Shown: piece by piece, positions 49,671 through 58,631 of the stretch
How positions within the stretch are numbered: position 1 is the first letter of the stretch
Layout: the number at the start of each line of letters is the position of its first letter
Assembly: GCF_003931915.1 (NCBI RefSeq)
Contig: NZ_RSAA01000017.1
Coordinates: 62,001-126,000 of the forward strand
Reading direction: 5' to 3'
Source: Saccharopolyspora rhizosphaerae
Lineage (GTDB): Bacteria > Actinomycetota > Actinomycetes > Mycobacteriales > Pseudonocardiaceae
Length of the DNA stretch: 64,000 nucleotides
The notes under the pieces: generated by a model
Databases searched by the model: none
What the model was told of the DNA's origin: nothing
The model's input: only the letters and a program-made list of their open reading frames with translations
Made by a program: the position numbers and the translations under genes

Positions 49671-50020
49671 GCTCCACCTCCACGACGAAGTTGTGGCGCG
49701 ACACTAAGCACCCGAACACGACCCCAGGACACGTTCGAGTCACCGTTTTCCACCGAATTCCCCGAGCCGGCAAGGCTTTTTGTGGACGTTCACGACATAC
49801 CGGACAACGTTCGGTTCCCTGCGGCTCCACGCACCGACGCTCCTACCGCAGACCTCCGGGATCGGGAGGGTGCGGCTCGACAGGTCGGTGTTCGTCACGT
49901 AGACCAGGGTTCTGAGCTGCAGGTCCGGCCTGCAGGCCGGACCTGTCGGCCGAGGGCCGGAGATCCACCACGGTTCAGATCGTCGTTCCGGGCGCCGAGG
50001 GCAGCCCGCGGAGGAGGACC
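49671..50020. other. divergent interval, 350 bases, with one long palindrome
   Basis: The span near 49680-49830 is lower in GC and should hold the MFS promoter. A 26-bp palindrome lies at 49920-49945, nearer the peptidase gene. No gene was seen. Confidence 0.5.
49920..49945. promoter_or_regulatory. 26-bp perfect palindrome upstream of the S9 peptidase gene
   Basis: CAGGTCCGGCCTG followed directly by its exact complement, about 75 bases before the peptidase start. With no loop it suits a dimeric protein better than a terminator, although an RNA hairpin is possible. Confidence 0.5.
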
Positions 50021-52012
50021 ATGTCGAAGGCATCGCTGGGGTACGGGTCGTGGCCCACACCGGTGACCTCGGAACTCGTGACGAGAGCGGCGACGGGGTT
50101 CGGGTCCGTCGCCGCCTACGACGCGCCGGGTGGCAGCGGCATCGTGTGGTCGGAGAGCCGGCCGGACGAGGGTGGCCGGACCCAGCTGGTACGCCTGACC
50201 TCGGACGGGGTCCGCTGCGAGCTTCTGCCCGCCGAGGCCAACGCCCGCACCGCGGTCCACGAGTACGGCGGCGGGGCGTGGTGGCTGCACCCCGGCGACC
50301 CGGAGAGCGTCTGGTACGTCGACTGGGCCGACCAGCGCGTGCGCCTGCAGCGGCGCGACGGCGAGGCCGTCGCCCTCACCCCGGAGCCGGAGGTGCCGCG
50401 CGGTGACCGCTACGCCGACGGCGACGTCGCGCACAGCGGCAGGTTCGTGGTCGCCGTCCGCGAGCACCACCCCTCCGCCGGGTGCCCGGCCCGCGAGGTC
50501 CGCAACGAGGTCGTTCGGCTCGACGCCTACGCGGCCTCCACGCCCGAGGTGCTGGTCAGCGGCCACGACTTCGTCGCCGCCCCTCGCCTGTCGACCGACG
50601 ATTCCCGGCTCGCCTGGATCAGCTGGGAGCACCCCTCGATGCCGTGGGACGACACGGTGCTGCGGGTGCGTGACCTGGCCACCGGGGCCGAGGAGGTCGT
50701 CGCGGGCGGCCCGGGCGAGTCGGTCTCCGAACCGCAGTGGCACCCGGACGGCTCGCTGACCTTCCTCTCCGACCGCACCGGGTGGTGGAACCTCTACCGG
50801 TGGCGGCCCGGCGCCGCGGTGGAGGCCCTCGTCGAGGTCGACGCCGAGATCGGCGTGCCGGGCTGGCAGCTGGGCGGGTCCCGGTACGCCGTCCTCCCGG
50901 ACGGCCGGATCGTGTTCGCCGCCGTCCGTGACGGGTTCGACCGCTTGGCGGTGCGCGAGACGACCGGCGAGATCACCGAGCTGGACCTGCCGTTCTCGGT
51001 GTTCCGGTCCGTCCGACCGGACGCTTCGGGCACGGTCGTGTTCATCGCGGGCAGTCCAGCGGAGGAGTTCGGCGTGCACCGGGTGGTTCCCTCGCCGGAA
51101 GCCACCGCGCAGACGGCGCGGGCCCCGCGCGATCTCGGCCTCGACCGGGAGTTGTTCGCGCGCCCGGAGAGCTTCGCGTTCCCGTCGGTGGACGCCGGAG
51201 GAGCTCCGCGCACCGGACACGCGCTCTACTACCCGCCGACGGGAACGCACACCGCTCCGGAAGGGGAACTGCCACCGCTGCTGGTGACGATCCACGGTGG
51301 ACCGACGTCGATGGCGCAGCCGGTCCTCAACGTCGGCGTGCAGTACTGGACGAGCCGTGGTGTCGGCGTCGTCGACGTCAACTACGGCGGTTCGACCGGC
51401 TACGGTCGCGCCTACCGCGAACAGCTCCACGGCGCGTGGGGTGTCGTCGACGTCGCCGACTGCACGGCTGCCGCACGAGCCTTGGCCGAAGCCGGGCGCG
51501 TCGACCCGGACCGCATGGCGATCCGCGGTGGTTCAGCCGGCGGGTTCACCACGCTGGCGGCGCTGGCACGGCCGGACACGCCTTTCTCCGCCGGCGCCGA
51601 CCACTTCGGCGTGGCCGACCTGGAGGCCCTCGTGCAGGAGACCCACAAGTTCGAGTCGCAGTACCTGCACCGGCTCATCGGGCAGTACCCGCAGGACCGT
51701 GAAACCTTCGTGCAACGCTCGCCCATCACGCACGTCGACCAGCTCCGCACGCCCTTGGTCGTGCTGCAGGGCGGTGAAGACGTCGTCGTGCCGCCGAACC
51801 AGTCCGAGCTGATCGTCGAAGCCGTGCGCGAGCGCGGAGTTCCCGTCGCCTACCTGCTCTTCCCGGACGAGCAGCACGGTTTCCGCCGCACCGAGAACAT
51901 CCGCCGCGCGCTGGACGCCGAGCTCTACTTCTACTCCCGCGTGTTCGGCTTCGACCTCCCCGAAGACGAGGGGATCGCACCGATCGAGATCGACAACCTC
52001 GATCAGAGCTAG
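50021..52012 (+). CDS. S9 family serine peptidase (prolyl oligopeptidase / acylaminoacyl-peptidase type)
   Basis: Cytosolic peptidase of 663 residues: an N-terminal beta-propeller of about 380 residues with WD-type repeats (WSESRPDEGGRTQLVRL, WYVDWADQRVRL, WISWEHPSMPWDD) and a C-terminal alpha/beta-hydrolase domain. The catalytic triad is visible as Ser505 in AIRGGSAGGFTT, Asp587 in LQGGEDVVVP and His619 in DEQHGFR. LLVTIHGGPTSM marks the oxyanion side. It trims short peptides. ATG 50021 is preceded by GGAGGA. A 26-bp palindrome is upstream. Confidence 0.93.
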   Translation: MSKASLGYGSWPTPVTSELVTRAATGFGSVAAYDAPGGSGIVWSESRPDEGGRTQLVRLTSDGVRCELLPAEANARTAVHEYGGGAWWLHPGDPESVWYVDWADQRVRLQRRDGEAVALTPEPEVPRGDRYADGDVAHSGRFVVAVREHHPSAGCPAREVRNEVVRLDAYAASTPEVLVSGHDFVAAPRLSTDDSRLAWISWEHPSMPWDDTVLRVRDLATGAEEVVAGGPGESVSEPQWHPDGSLTFLSDRTGWWNLYRWRPGAAVEALVEVDAEIGVPGWQLGGSRYAVLPDGRIVFAAVRDGFDRLAVRETTGEITELDLPFSVFRSVRPDASGTVVFIAGSPAEEFGVHRVVPSPEATAQTARAPRDLGLDRELFARPESFAFPSVDAGGAPRTGHALYYPPTGTHTAPEGELPPLLVTIHGGPTSMAQPVLNVGVQYWTSRGVGVVDVNYGGSTGYGRAYREQLHGAWGVVDVADCTAAARALAEAGRVDPDRMAIRGGSAGGFTTLAALARPDTPFSAGADHFGVADLEALVQETHKFESQYLHRLIGQYPQDRETFVQRSPITHVDQLRTPLVVLQGGEDVVVPPNQSELIVEAVRERGVPVAYLLFPDEQHGFRRTENIRRALDAELYFYSRVFGFDLPEDEGIAPIEIDNLDQS

Positions 52013-52063
52013 GACCTTCGGAACGGATTCGTGCCGATCACCGCCGTGACGCCGCGTGTCCGC

Positions 52064-52120
52064 AGGAGGCGGAGCCGCGGAGCTTCCCGTCCGGGTCTCC
52101 GCTACCCGCTTCGCCACGCG
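52064..52120. repeat. weaker relative of the palindromic intergenic repeat (copy C)
   Basis: GGAGCCGCGGAGC and GGTCTCCGCTACCCGC resemble, in the same order, the right arm and following bases of copy B (GGAGCCACGGAGC, GGTTCTGCCACCCGC). It also carries GCGGAG/CTCCGC arms. Kinship is by eye only. Confidence 0.35.
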
Positions 52121-52142
52121 CCGCACTCCCTCCGCGAAGACC

Positions 52143-53006
52143 TCACGAACGCTCGTCGAGGGCTTTGGTGGCCTGGTCCCTGGCCTTGCTCGCGCGCTCG
52201 TGCTCGTGGCGGGCGGTCTTGGTCTCGCGGCGGCGCTCCTTGAGCTCGGACTCGGCCTCGGCGAGCTCCTCCCGCAGTCGTTCGCAGCGCTCCTGGGCCT
52301 CCTGCTCCGCCCGTTCGGCCTTGCGGAGGTCTTCTGCGGTCTCGTCGAGCCGGTTCGAGGCCCGGCTGAGGTGGTCGCGCAGTTCGACGAGCTCGGCCTC
52401 GCCGGTGTCCCCGTCCTCCTCGCGCCGCTTCGAGCGGGACCTCCTGGTCTTCGCACCGGACCCGCCGGTCTTCGAGCGGGACTTCCCGGCCCCGTTGCCG
52501 GCTTGCCTGCGGACCGCCGCGACGGCGAGGTCGTCGAGGCCGAAGCCGCTGTACTCCAGCGGCTTGGTCAGCGTCGCCTCCTCGACCTGGCGAGCGGCCT
52601 CGGGGTCGGAGAGGGCCGCGGTGAGGGTCTGCGTGATCTGCTCGCGGCCGCTCTCAGCGATCTTCTGCCCGCGCTCGGCGGCGAGGTCGACCGCCAGGCC
52701 GGTGAGCCGGTCGAGCAGTCTGGTGCGTTCGGCGGCGAGCTCGCGGAGCTCGTCACCGCGCAGTTCGCGCTGAGCGCTGCGCAGCCGCTCCCCGAGGTCG
52801 AGCAGGGCGCGCAACTCGTCGTGCTCGCGGTCGGCCAGCAGGTTGACCGCCCAGGCGGCGGTGGTGGGTTTGCGCAGCTTCTTGATGTGCCGGGCCAGTT
52901 CGGCGTCACCGGATTCCTTGGCGCGCGCGGCGGCCTCGTCGCGTGCGGTGACGAACCCCACCGGATCACCGGTGAGCAAATCGCGCGACACTTCCCGCAG
53001 GTCCAC
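52143..53006 (-). CDS. coiled-coil protein with basic linker, function unknown
   Basis: Protein of 287 residues. An N-terminal helical domain (RDLLTGDPVGFVTARDEAAARAKESGDAELARHIKKLRKPTTAAWAVNLLA) is followed by a second helical region, then a Gly/Ser/Lys/Arg-rich linker at about 165-200 (SRSKTGGSGAKTRRSRSKRR) and a 90-residue Glu/Arg-rich coiled coil to the end. The domain RKPTTAAWAVNLL is a conserved opening I recall from actinobacterial hypothetical proteins. The basic linker could bind nucleic acid. GTG 53006 lies right after GGGGGA, an unusually close ribosome site. Confidence 0.7.
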   Translation of the reverse strand: MDLREVSRDLLTGDPVGFVTARDEAAARAKESGDAELARHIKKLRKPTTAAWAVNLLADREHDELRALLDLGERLRSAQRELRGDELRELAAERTRLLDRLTGLAVDLAAERGQKIAESGREQITQTLTAALSDPEAARQVEEATLTKPLEYSGFGLDDLAVAAVRRQAGNGAGKSRSKTGGSGAKTRRSRSKRREEDGDTGEAELVELRDHLSRASNRLDETAEDLRKAERAEQEAQERCERLREELAEAESELKERRRETKTARHEHERASKARDQATKALDERS

Positions 53007-53085
53007 TCCCCCAACCTGCCATCGAGCCGGTGCTCGCGCGAGGCGCGCGTTGGCGAGATCGTCGGCACGCGGGCAGGCTGGGGAC

Positions 53086-53268
53086 ATGACGGCATTGGAG
53101 CGTCCTCGCAACGGAAAGATGATCGCCGGAGTCTGCGCCGGCCTCGCCCACCGGTTCGGTCTGCCGGTGTTCTTGGTGCGGCTTGCCTTCGTGCTCTCCT
53201 GCATCCTGCCGGGCCCGCAGTTCGTGGTCTACATCGCGCTGTGGATCTTGCTTCCCAAGGCCCGGTGA
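53086..53268 (+). CDS. small PspC-domain membrane protein
   Basis: Only 60 residues, essentially a single PspC domain: RPRNGKMIAGVCAGLAHRFGLPVFLVRLAFVLSCILPGPQFVVYIALWILLPK with a short re-entrant helix and one membrane helix. PspC proteins belong to envelope-stress responses. It stands alone, without PspA or regulator genes nearby, and is divergent from the coiled-coil gene. A hairpin follows directly. Confidence 0.88.
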   Translation: MTALERPRNGKMIAGVCAGLAHRFGLPVFLVRLAFVLSCILPGPQFVVYIALWILLPKAR

Positions 53269-53278
53269 AGCTCGTGCG

Positions 53279-53309
53279 CGCCTGCCGGAATCTCTGGTTC
53301 CGGCAGGCG
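53279..53309 (+). terminator. hairpin between pspC and LLM oxidoreductase genes
   Basis: Perfect 12-bp stem CGCCTGCCGGAA/TTCCGGCAGGCG, loop of 7, ending only 11 bases before the next start codon. It may end the pspC transcript or shape translation of the next gene. Confidence 0.65.
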
Positions 53310-53320
53310 TTGCAGTTGAC

Positions 53321-54289
53321 GTGAGTCCTCGTCTGTCCGTGCTCGACCGCTCGCACCTCCGCGTCGGCGGCAACGCCCAGGACGCGCTGCGGGAGACGGT
53401 GCGCTTCGCGCAGGAGGTCGAGCGCCTCGGCTACCACCGGTTCTGGGTCGCCGAGCACCACGGCGTGCCCGGTGTCGCCGGAGCCGCCCCCACCGTCCTC
53501 GCCTCGGCCGTCGCCGCGGCGACCAGCCGCATCCGGGTGGGCTCCGGCGGGGTCATGCTGCCCAACCACCAGCCGTTGGTGGTCGCCGAGCAGTTCGGCG
53601 TGCTGGCCTCCCTGTTCGGCGACCGCGTCGACGTGGGCCTGGGCCGGTCGCTGGGTTTCACCGGCGCCATCCGCAAGGCGCTCGCCGCCGAGGACGCGAG
53701 CCGCTTCACCGAGCAGCTGGCCGACCTGCTGGCCTACCTCGACGGCGGCATCGGGGGCGTGCACGCGGTCCCGGCCGAAGGGCTCGACCTGCCGGTGTTC
53801 GTGCTGGCCACCCGCAACGCCACCAGCGCAGCCGAGCTCGGTCTGCCGCTGGTCATCGCCTCACCGCTGGGCGAGCAGCAGGTGCTGCGCACGATCGACG
53901 ACTACCGGCAGAACTTCCGCCCCTCCCGTCGCGCCGAAGAGCCGTACGTGGTGCTCGCGCGCTCCGTCGCGGTCGCCGACACCACGGAGGACGCCCGCCG
54001 CCTGCTCGTCCCGGAGGCGTGGGCCGGGGTGTGGTCGCGCACCCGAGGCGAGTTCCCGCCGCTGGAGGATCCGGACCGCGTCCTCGCCCGCGAGATGACC
54101 GACCGCGAGCGCACCCACTTCACCCGAGCTGTGCGCGGCCACACCTACGGCACCCCGGACGACGTGGCGCCGGCCCTCGAAGACCTCCTCGCCACGACGG
54201 CGGCCGACGAACTCCTGGTGACCACGACGGGCCACGACCAGGACGAGCGTCTCCGCTCCTACCGCCTGCTCGCCGAGCTGACCGCCTGA
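53321..54289 (+). CDS. LLM-class flavin oxidoreductase, MsnO8/luciferase-like
   Basis: Luciferase-like TIM barrel of 322 residues. Characteristic start SVLDRSHLRVGGNAQDALRETVRFAQEVERLGYHRFWVAEHHGVPGVAGAAP and RIRVGSGGVMLPNHQPLVVAEQFGVLASLFGDRVDVGLGR place it with MsnO8-type monooxygenases using FMNH2 or F420H2. Substrate unknown. GTG 53321 was chosen; it has no normal ribosome site, because a hairpin ends 11 bases before it. Converges on ehuA with a 7-base gap. Confidence 0.88.
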   Translation: MSPRLSVLDRSHLRVGGNAQDALRETVRFAQEVERLGYHRFWVAEHHGVPGVAGAAPTVLASAVAAATSRIRVGSGGVMLPNHQPLVVAEQFGVLASLFGDRVDVGLGRSLGFTGAIRKALAAEDASRFTEQLADLLAYLDGGIGGVHAVPAEGLDLPVFVLATRNATSAAELGLPLVIASPLGEQQVLRTIDDYRQNFRPSRRAEEPYVVLARSVAVADTTEDARRLLVPEAWAGVWSRTRGEFPPLEDPDRVLAREMTDRERTHFTRAVRGHTYGTPDDVAPALEDLLATTAADELLVTTTGHDQDERLRSYRLLAELTA

Positions 54290-54296
54290 GCGGCGG

Positions 54297-55073
54297 TCAC
54301 TTGCGCTCGAGGACGGCCTTGAGGAAGCGCCGGGTCCGCTCGTGCTGGGGGTGCTGGAGGATCTGGGCCGGTGGCCCGGACTCGATCACCGACCCGGAGT
54401 CGAACATCAGCACCCGGTCGGAGATCTCCTCCGCGAAGCGCATCTCGTGGGTGACCAGCAGCATCGTCATGGCCGTGGTGTGCGCGAGGTCGCGGATGAC
54501 CGCGAGGACCTCGCCGATGAGCTCCGGGTCGAGCGCGGAGGTGACCTCGTCGAAGAGCATCACCTTCGGGCGCATCGCCAGCGCGCGGGCGATCGCGACG
54601 CGCTGCTGCTGACCGCCGGAGAGCTGGCCCGGCTTGTGCGACATGTGCTTCTCCAGGCCGACCAGCTGCAGCAGGTCGACGGCGCGCTGCCCAGCCTCCT
54701 CGCGGCCCATGCCCAGCACCCGCACCGGTGAGAGGGTGACGTTGTCCAGCACGGTCATGTGGGGGAACAGGTTGAAGTGCTGGAAGACCATGCCGATCTT
54801 GCGCCGCACCTCGGCTTGCTTCTTCAGATCCGTCCGGGCACCCTCGCGGCAGTCCCACAGCGGCTCGCCGTCGACCTCGACCAGCCCGGTGTCCGGGCTC
54901 TCCAAGGTCATCAGCAGCCGCAGGATGGTGGTCTTGCCGGAACCGCTCGGCCCGATGATCGACACCTTCTCCCCCGGCGCCACGGTCACGTCGAGGTCGC
55001 GCAGCACGTGGTTGTCCCCGAAGGACTTCCCCACGCCTGCGAAGGAGATCATCGCCTCATCTGGGGTGGGCAA
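54297..55073 (-). CDS. ehuA: ectoine/amino-acid ABC transporter ATP-binding protein
   Basis: ATPase subunit of 258 residues: Walker A GPSGSGKTT, Q-loop VFQHFNLFPHMTVLDNV, signature LSGGQQQRVAIARALA, Walker B VMLFDEVTSALDPE and switch histidine in LLVTHEMRFA. Typical of polar amino-acid and ectoine importers. Start ATG 55073 overlaps the permease gene by 17 bases. Last gene of ehuBCDA. Confidence 0.92.
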   Translation of the reverse strand: MPTPDEAMISFAGVGKSFGDNHVLRDLDVTVAPGEKVSIIGPSGSGKTTILRLLMTLESPDTGLVEVDGEPLWDCREGARTDLKKQAEVRRKIGMVFQHFNLFPHMTVLDNVTLSPVRVLGMGREEAGQRAVDLLQLVGLEKHMSHKPGQLSGGQQQRVAIARALAMRPKVMLFDEVTSALDPELIGEVLAVIRDLAHTTAMTMLLVTHEMRFAEEISDRVLMFDSGSVIESGPPAQILQHPQHERTRRFLKAVLERK

Positions 55074-55713
55074 GACGCAGCTCCAATCTTGTGACCAGCC
55101 ACGCGGCGGGCAGGCTGACCGCCAGGAACAGCAGGGCGGCGATGGTCATCGGTTCCAAGTAGCGGTAGCTGCTGGACCCGACGGCCGTCGCGTGGCCGAG
55201 CAGTTCGAAGACCGTGATGGCGTGCAGGATCGCGGAGTCCTTGAACATCTGCACGAGGTAGTTGCCCAGCGCGGGGATGACGTCGCGGATCGCCTGCGGC
55301 AGCACCACGAAACGCCAGCGCTGCCAGGTCGACAGGCTCAGCGCGGTGCACGCCTCCCACTGCCCCACCGCGACGCTCTGGATCCCCGCCCGGTAGACCT
55401 CGGCGGTGTAGGCGCTGTAGTTGAGGCCGATGACGACGATGCCGGTGATCAACGGCGAGAACTGCACGCCGACGCTCGGCAGCACGAAGAACGCGAAGTA
55501 GGCCTGCACCAGCAGCGGGGTGCCGCGCACGAACAGCACGTAGAAGGTGAACAGCTTGCTGATCACCGGAACACCGGAGTAGCGCACCACCGCCACGAAC
55601 AGCCCCACGACCAGCGCGATCGCCATGCCGATGAGCGTGATCCGCACGGTGACCCACAGGCCCTGCAGCAGGAACGGCAGGATCTGCGCGGCGAACGACC
55701 AGTCCCAGATCAC
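55057..55713 (-). CDS. ehuD: ectoine-type ABC permease
   Basis: Permease of 218 residues, beginning MIWDWSFAAQILPFLLQGLWVTVRITLIG, with the family segment FVRGTPLLVQAYFAFFVLPSVGVQFSPLITGIV and the EAA-type loop ALSLSTWQRWRFVVLPQAIRDVIPALGN. The GTG at 55713 overlaps the ehuC stop by four bases (GTGA). Confidence 0.9.
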   Translation of the reverse strand: MIWDWSFAAQILPFLLQGLWVTVRITLIGMAIALVVGLFVAVVRYSGVPVISKLFTFYVLFVRGTPLLVQAYFAFFVLPSVGVQFSPLITGIVVIGLNYSAYTAEVYRAGIQSVAVGQWEACTALSLSTWQRWRFVVLPQAIRDVIPALGNYLVQMFKDSAILHAITVFELLGHATAVGSSSYRYLEPMTIAALLFLAVSLPAAWLVTRLELRLAHPR

Positions 55714-56411
55714 GACGTCACCCACCGATCCGGCAGCACCCGTTGCCAGAAGCTCCGCGCCTGCGCAGGACGGGTCGGGTCCACCTTCCGCTCCACCCAG
55801 GACGAGCCGAGCGAGAGGACGTAGGCGACCACGAAGTAGAGGACCAGGATGGTGCCGAACACCGCCGCGGTGGCGCCGGTGGTGTTGCGGACCATCTGCG
55901 CGGTGAAGGTCAGGTCGGCCACGGTCACCAGCGACACCAGCGAGGTGTTCTTGAGCAGGTCGACCATGACGTTGCCGAACGGCGGGATCATCGCCGGAAC
56001 CGCCTGGGGCAGGATGACGAACCGCATCCGCTGGTACGGGCTCAGGCTCAGCGCGATGGCTCCTTCCCGCTGACCCCGCGGCAACGCCGTGATGGCACCG
56101 CGCACGATCTCCGCGCCGTAGGCGCCCTCGTTGAGCCCGAGGGCGAGGATCGCCGCGGCGTAGGGGACGAGCTGGACGCCGAAGAACGGCAGGGCGAAGA
56201 ACAACCAGAACAGCTGCACCAGCATCGACGTCCCCCGGAAGACCTCGATGAACACCGAGGCCGGCCAGCGCACCCAGCGGCGGCGCGACATCCGGGCGAT
56301 GCCGGCGACGAAGGCCACGACCACCGCCAGCAGCGTGCCGGCGAGGGTGAGCGCGATGGTGATCAGCAGGCCCTCGCCGAGCAGCGGGAAGTACGGGAGG
56401 ATCTCCGACAT
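55710..56411 (-). CDS. ehuC: ectoine-type ABC permease
   Basis: Permease of 233 residues with four to five helices: LLITIALTLAGTLLAVVVAFVAG, EVFRGTSMLVQLFWLFFALPFFGVQL and the EAA-type loop ALSLSPYQRMRFVILPQAVPAMIPPFGN. It is paired with ehuD and lies 6 bases after the binding-protein gene. A charged C-terminal tail is present. Confidence 0.9.
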   Translation of the reverse strand: MSEILPYFPLLGEGLLITIALTLAGTLLAVVVAFVAGIARMSRRRWVRWPASVFIEVFRGTSMLVQLFWLFFALPFFGVQLVPYAAAILALGLNEGAYGAEIVRGAITALPRGQREGAIALSLSPYQRMRFVILPQAVPAMIPPFGNVMVDLLKNTSLVSLVTVADLTFTAQMVRNTTGATAAVFGTILVLYFVVAYVLSLGSSWVERKVDPTRPAQARSFWQRVLPDRWVTS

Positions 56412-56417
56412 GGGCGT

Positions 56418-57302
56418 CTAGCCCGCGACGGAGCAGAGCTGCTCGCGGGTGACCGACCGCGCCGCCTCCCCGGAGAAGCCCCACTTCGCGAGGATCTGGT
56501 CGAACTCCGGGGTGGCCTTGAGTGCCTTGAGCTGTTCGTCGTAGGCGGCGACCAGGTCGGCGTCCGCCTGCCGGAACCCGGCGCCGGACCCGGTCTGCTG
56601 CACGTCGGTGATGGCACCGGTGATCTCGATGCCCTCGGTCTTGAGCGCGTTGAGCGACAGGGTCGGCAGGAAGAACGCGTCAGCCCGGCCGGCCAGGACC
56701 GCCTCGATCCCGCTGCGACCGTCGGGGACGTTGACGACCTGCGCGGCCGGAACACCGGCCGTCTTGAGGGCACCGTCCTCGAAACCGCCTGGCAACACCG
56801 CGATCTTCAGCGCCGGGTCGGCCTTGACCGCCCCGACCGTGGTCAAGTTCTTCGGGTTGCCCACCGGCACGGCGAACGACTCCGTGGAGACGATCTGCGG
56901 CTCGGAGTAGCGGACCTGGCTGCACCGGGACTGCTTCATGAACAGCCCGGCGGCGATGATGTCCCACCGGCCCGCGTTGAGCCCGGGGATCATCGATTCG
57001 TAGGGGGTGACGACGCCTTCGATCCGGGGGACGCCCATGCGCTTGAGCACGGCGGCGACGACGTCGGGTTCGGCCCCGGTGACGCTGCCGTCCGGGTTGA
57101 TCTGCGTGTAAGGCGGTTCGTTGGCGATCGCGATCCGCGCGTACCCCTGCTGCTTGAGGCGGTCCACCGGGGAGCCGGTCGGCTGGCCGGTGCCGGGTTC
57201 GGTGAAGCTGCACCCGGCGAGGAGGCCTGCGGCAGGCAGGGCGAGTGCCGCGGCTCCACCGGCGCGGAGCAGTTGTCGTCGGGACATTTCGGTCCTGGCC
57301 AT
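56418..57302 (-). CDS. ehuB: ectoine/hydroxyectoine-binding lipoprotein
   Basis: Solute-binding protein of 294 residues. The N-terminus has SRRQLLRAGGAAALALPAAGLLAGC, combining a twin-arginine motif with a lipobox cysteine. The body matches EhuB by pattern: LKQQGYARIAIANEPPY, GAEPDVVAAVLKRMGVPRIEGVVTPYESMIPGLNAGRWDIIAAGLFMKQSRCSQVRYSEPQIV. Ligand assignment to ectoine or hydroxyectoine is by family and is not proven; other osmolytes are possible. GGGGAGG precedes ATG 57302. No ectoine synthesis or breakdown genes are nearby. Confidence 0.85.
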   Translation of the reverse strand: MARTEMSRRQLLRAGGAAALALPAAGLLAGCSFTEPGTGQPTGSPVDRLKQQGYARIAIANEPPYTQINPDGSVTGAEPDVVAAVLKRMGVPRIEGVVTPYESMIPGLNAGRWDIIAAGLFMKQSRCSQVRYSEPQIVSTESFAVPVGNPKNLTTVGAVKADPALKIAVLPGGFEDGALKTAGVPAAQVVNVPDGRSGIEAVLAGRADAFFLPTLSLNALKTEGIEITGAITDVQQTGSGAGFRQADADLVAAYDEQLKALKATPEFDQILAKWGFSGEAARSVTREQLCSVAG

Positions 57303-57542
57303 GGCCCAAACCTCCCCTAGAGCATCGCCCATTAGGGTGATGCGGTTGGGCAGTGACGGTAGGACTCCCTTGTGTCCGTGTCAACGCGAACTCGTCACCG
57401 CACGGTTTCCGAATGTTGCGCCACGTCAACTGTGCCGGACTGCCCATCCAGCGCAAACGCGACAAGGCCGGGACTCCTCCGCACGGGCGGGACGGCGCCG
57501 TTCGGACTAGAAATCAACACGGACGGGTGAACAACGGCGATC

Positions 57543-58631
57543 TCAGGAACGCAGTGCGACCGCGACGCGTGCTTCCCGCGCGACCTCCAGGTCTTCCCGC
57601 GCTCGCACCACGACGCTGCGCGCGGCAGCCCCGGCGGCACTGATCTCCCCCTCACCCGCGTGGATGTTGCGCGCGGGATCGATGGCGGCCCCGGCGAACA
57701 CCAGGGCCCGGCCGACCGCGGCACGCACCGTCGGCTGGTGCTCGCCGACCCCGCCGGTGAACACCAGCAGGTCCACGCCACCGAGCACCGCCAGCATCGC
57801 CCCGGCGTGCCGCACCAGGCTGTGCCGGTAGACGTCGAAAGCCGTTGCGGCGTCGTGATCGCCGTTCTCCCTGGCGTCGAGCACGTCGCGCAGGTCGCCG
57901 GACCCGCCGGCCAGTCCGGCGATCCCGGAGCGCTTCGCCAAGACCTCGAAGACCTCCTGCGGGGCAAGGCCTCTGGTGTTGATGAGCCAGCCGAGGAGGC
58001 CGGGGTCGACGCTGCCGCTGCGGGTGTTCATCACGAGCCCTTCCTCCGGCGTGAAGCCCATCGTGGTGTCCACGCAGCGTCCGTCGAGCACCGCCGCCAT
58101 CGAGGCCCCGGCCCCCAGGTGGCAGCTGAGCACCTTCCCACGCCCCGCGGGCATCCCGACCAGCTCCGCTCCGCGCCGGACCGCGTAGGCGTGCGAGAGA
58201 CCGTGAAAACCGTAGCGCCGCAAGGAATACCGCTCGTTCCACTCGCGCGGCAGCGGGTAGGTGGCCGCCGCGGGGGGCAACCGGGCGTGGAAGGCGGTGT
58301 CCACGCAGACCACCGAAGGCACCTCGGGTGCGAGGTGTCGGGCCACGCGGATCCCCTCGATCGCGCGCGGCTGGTGCAGCGGGGCGAGTTCGGTCAGCGA
58401 CTCCAAGTACGCCTGCACCGAGTCGTCGACGACCGTGGCCTCGATGATGCGGTCGCCGCCGTGCACCACCCGGTGCCCGACGACCTCGGCGCCGTGCCGG
58501 TCGAGGAAGTCCGCGATCGGCGCCGGCTCGCCGTCCCACCGCTCCTCGTGCCGCTCGTCGACGAGGTCGTCGCCGTCGAGGAGCCCGAGCTTGAGGCTGC
58601 TGGAACCGGTGTTGACCGTCAGCACCCTCAC
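57543..58631 (-). CDS. ackA: acetate kinase
   Basis: Interconverts acetyl phosphate + ADP and acetate + ATP. The 362-residue protein opens with [17 protein letters not shown], the ASKHA phosphate loop, and has [60 protein letters not shown] and [22 protein letters not shown] 58631 overlaps the phosphoketolase stop by four bases (GTGA), coupling the two. Slightly shorter than the E. coli enzyme (400), as in actinomycetes. Completes the phosphoketolase route to ATP. Confidence 0.94.
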   Translation of the reverse strand: MRVLTVNTGSSSLKLGLLDGDDLVDERHEERWDGEPAPIADFLDRHGAEVVGHRVVHGGDRIIEATVVDDSVQAYLESLTELAPLHQPRAIEGIRVARHLAPEVPSVVCVDTAFHARLPPAAATYPLPREWNERYSLRRYGFHGLSHAYAVRRGAELVGMPAGRGKVLSCHLGAGASMAAVLDGRCVDTTMGFTPEEGLVMNTRSGSVDPGLLGWLINTRGLAPQEVFEVLAKRSGIAGLAGGSGDLRDVLDARENGDHDAATAFDVYRHSLVRHAGAMLAVLGGVDLLVFTGGVGEHQPTVRAAVGRALVFAGAAIDPARNIHAGEGEISAAGAAARSVVVRAREDLEVAREARVAVALRS

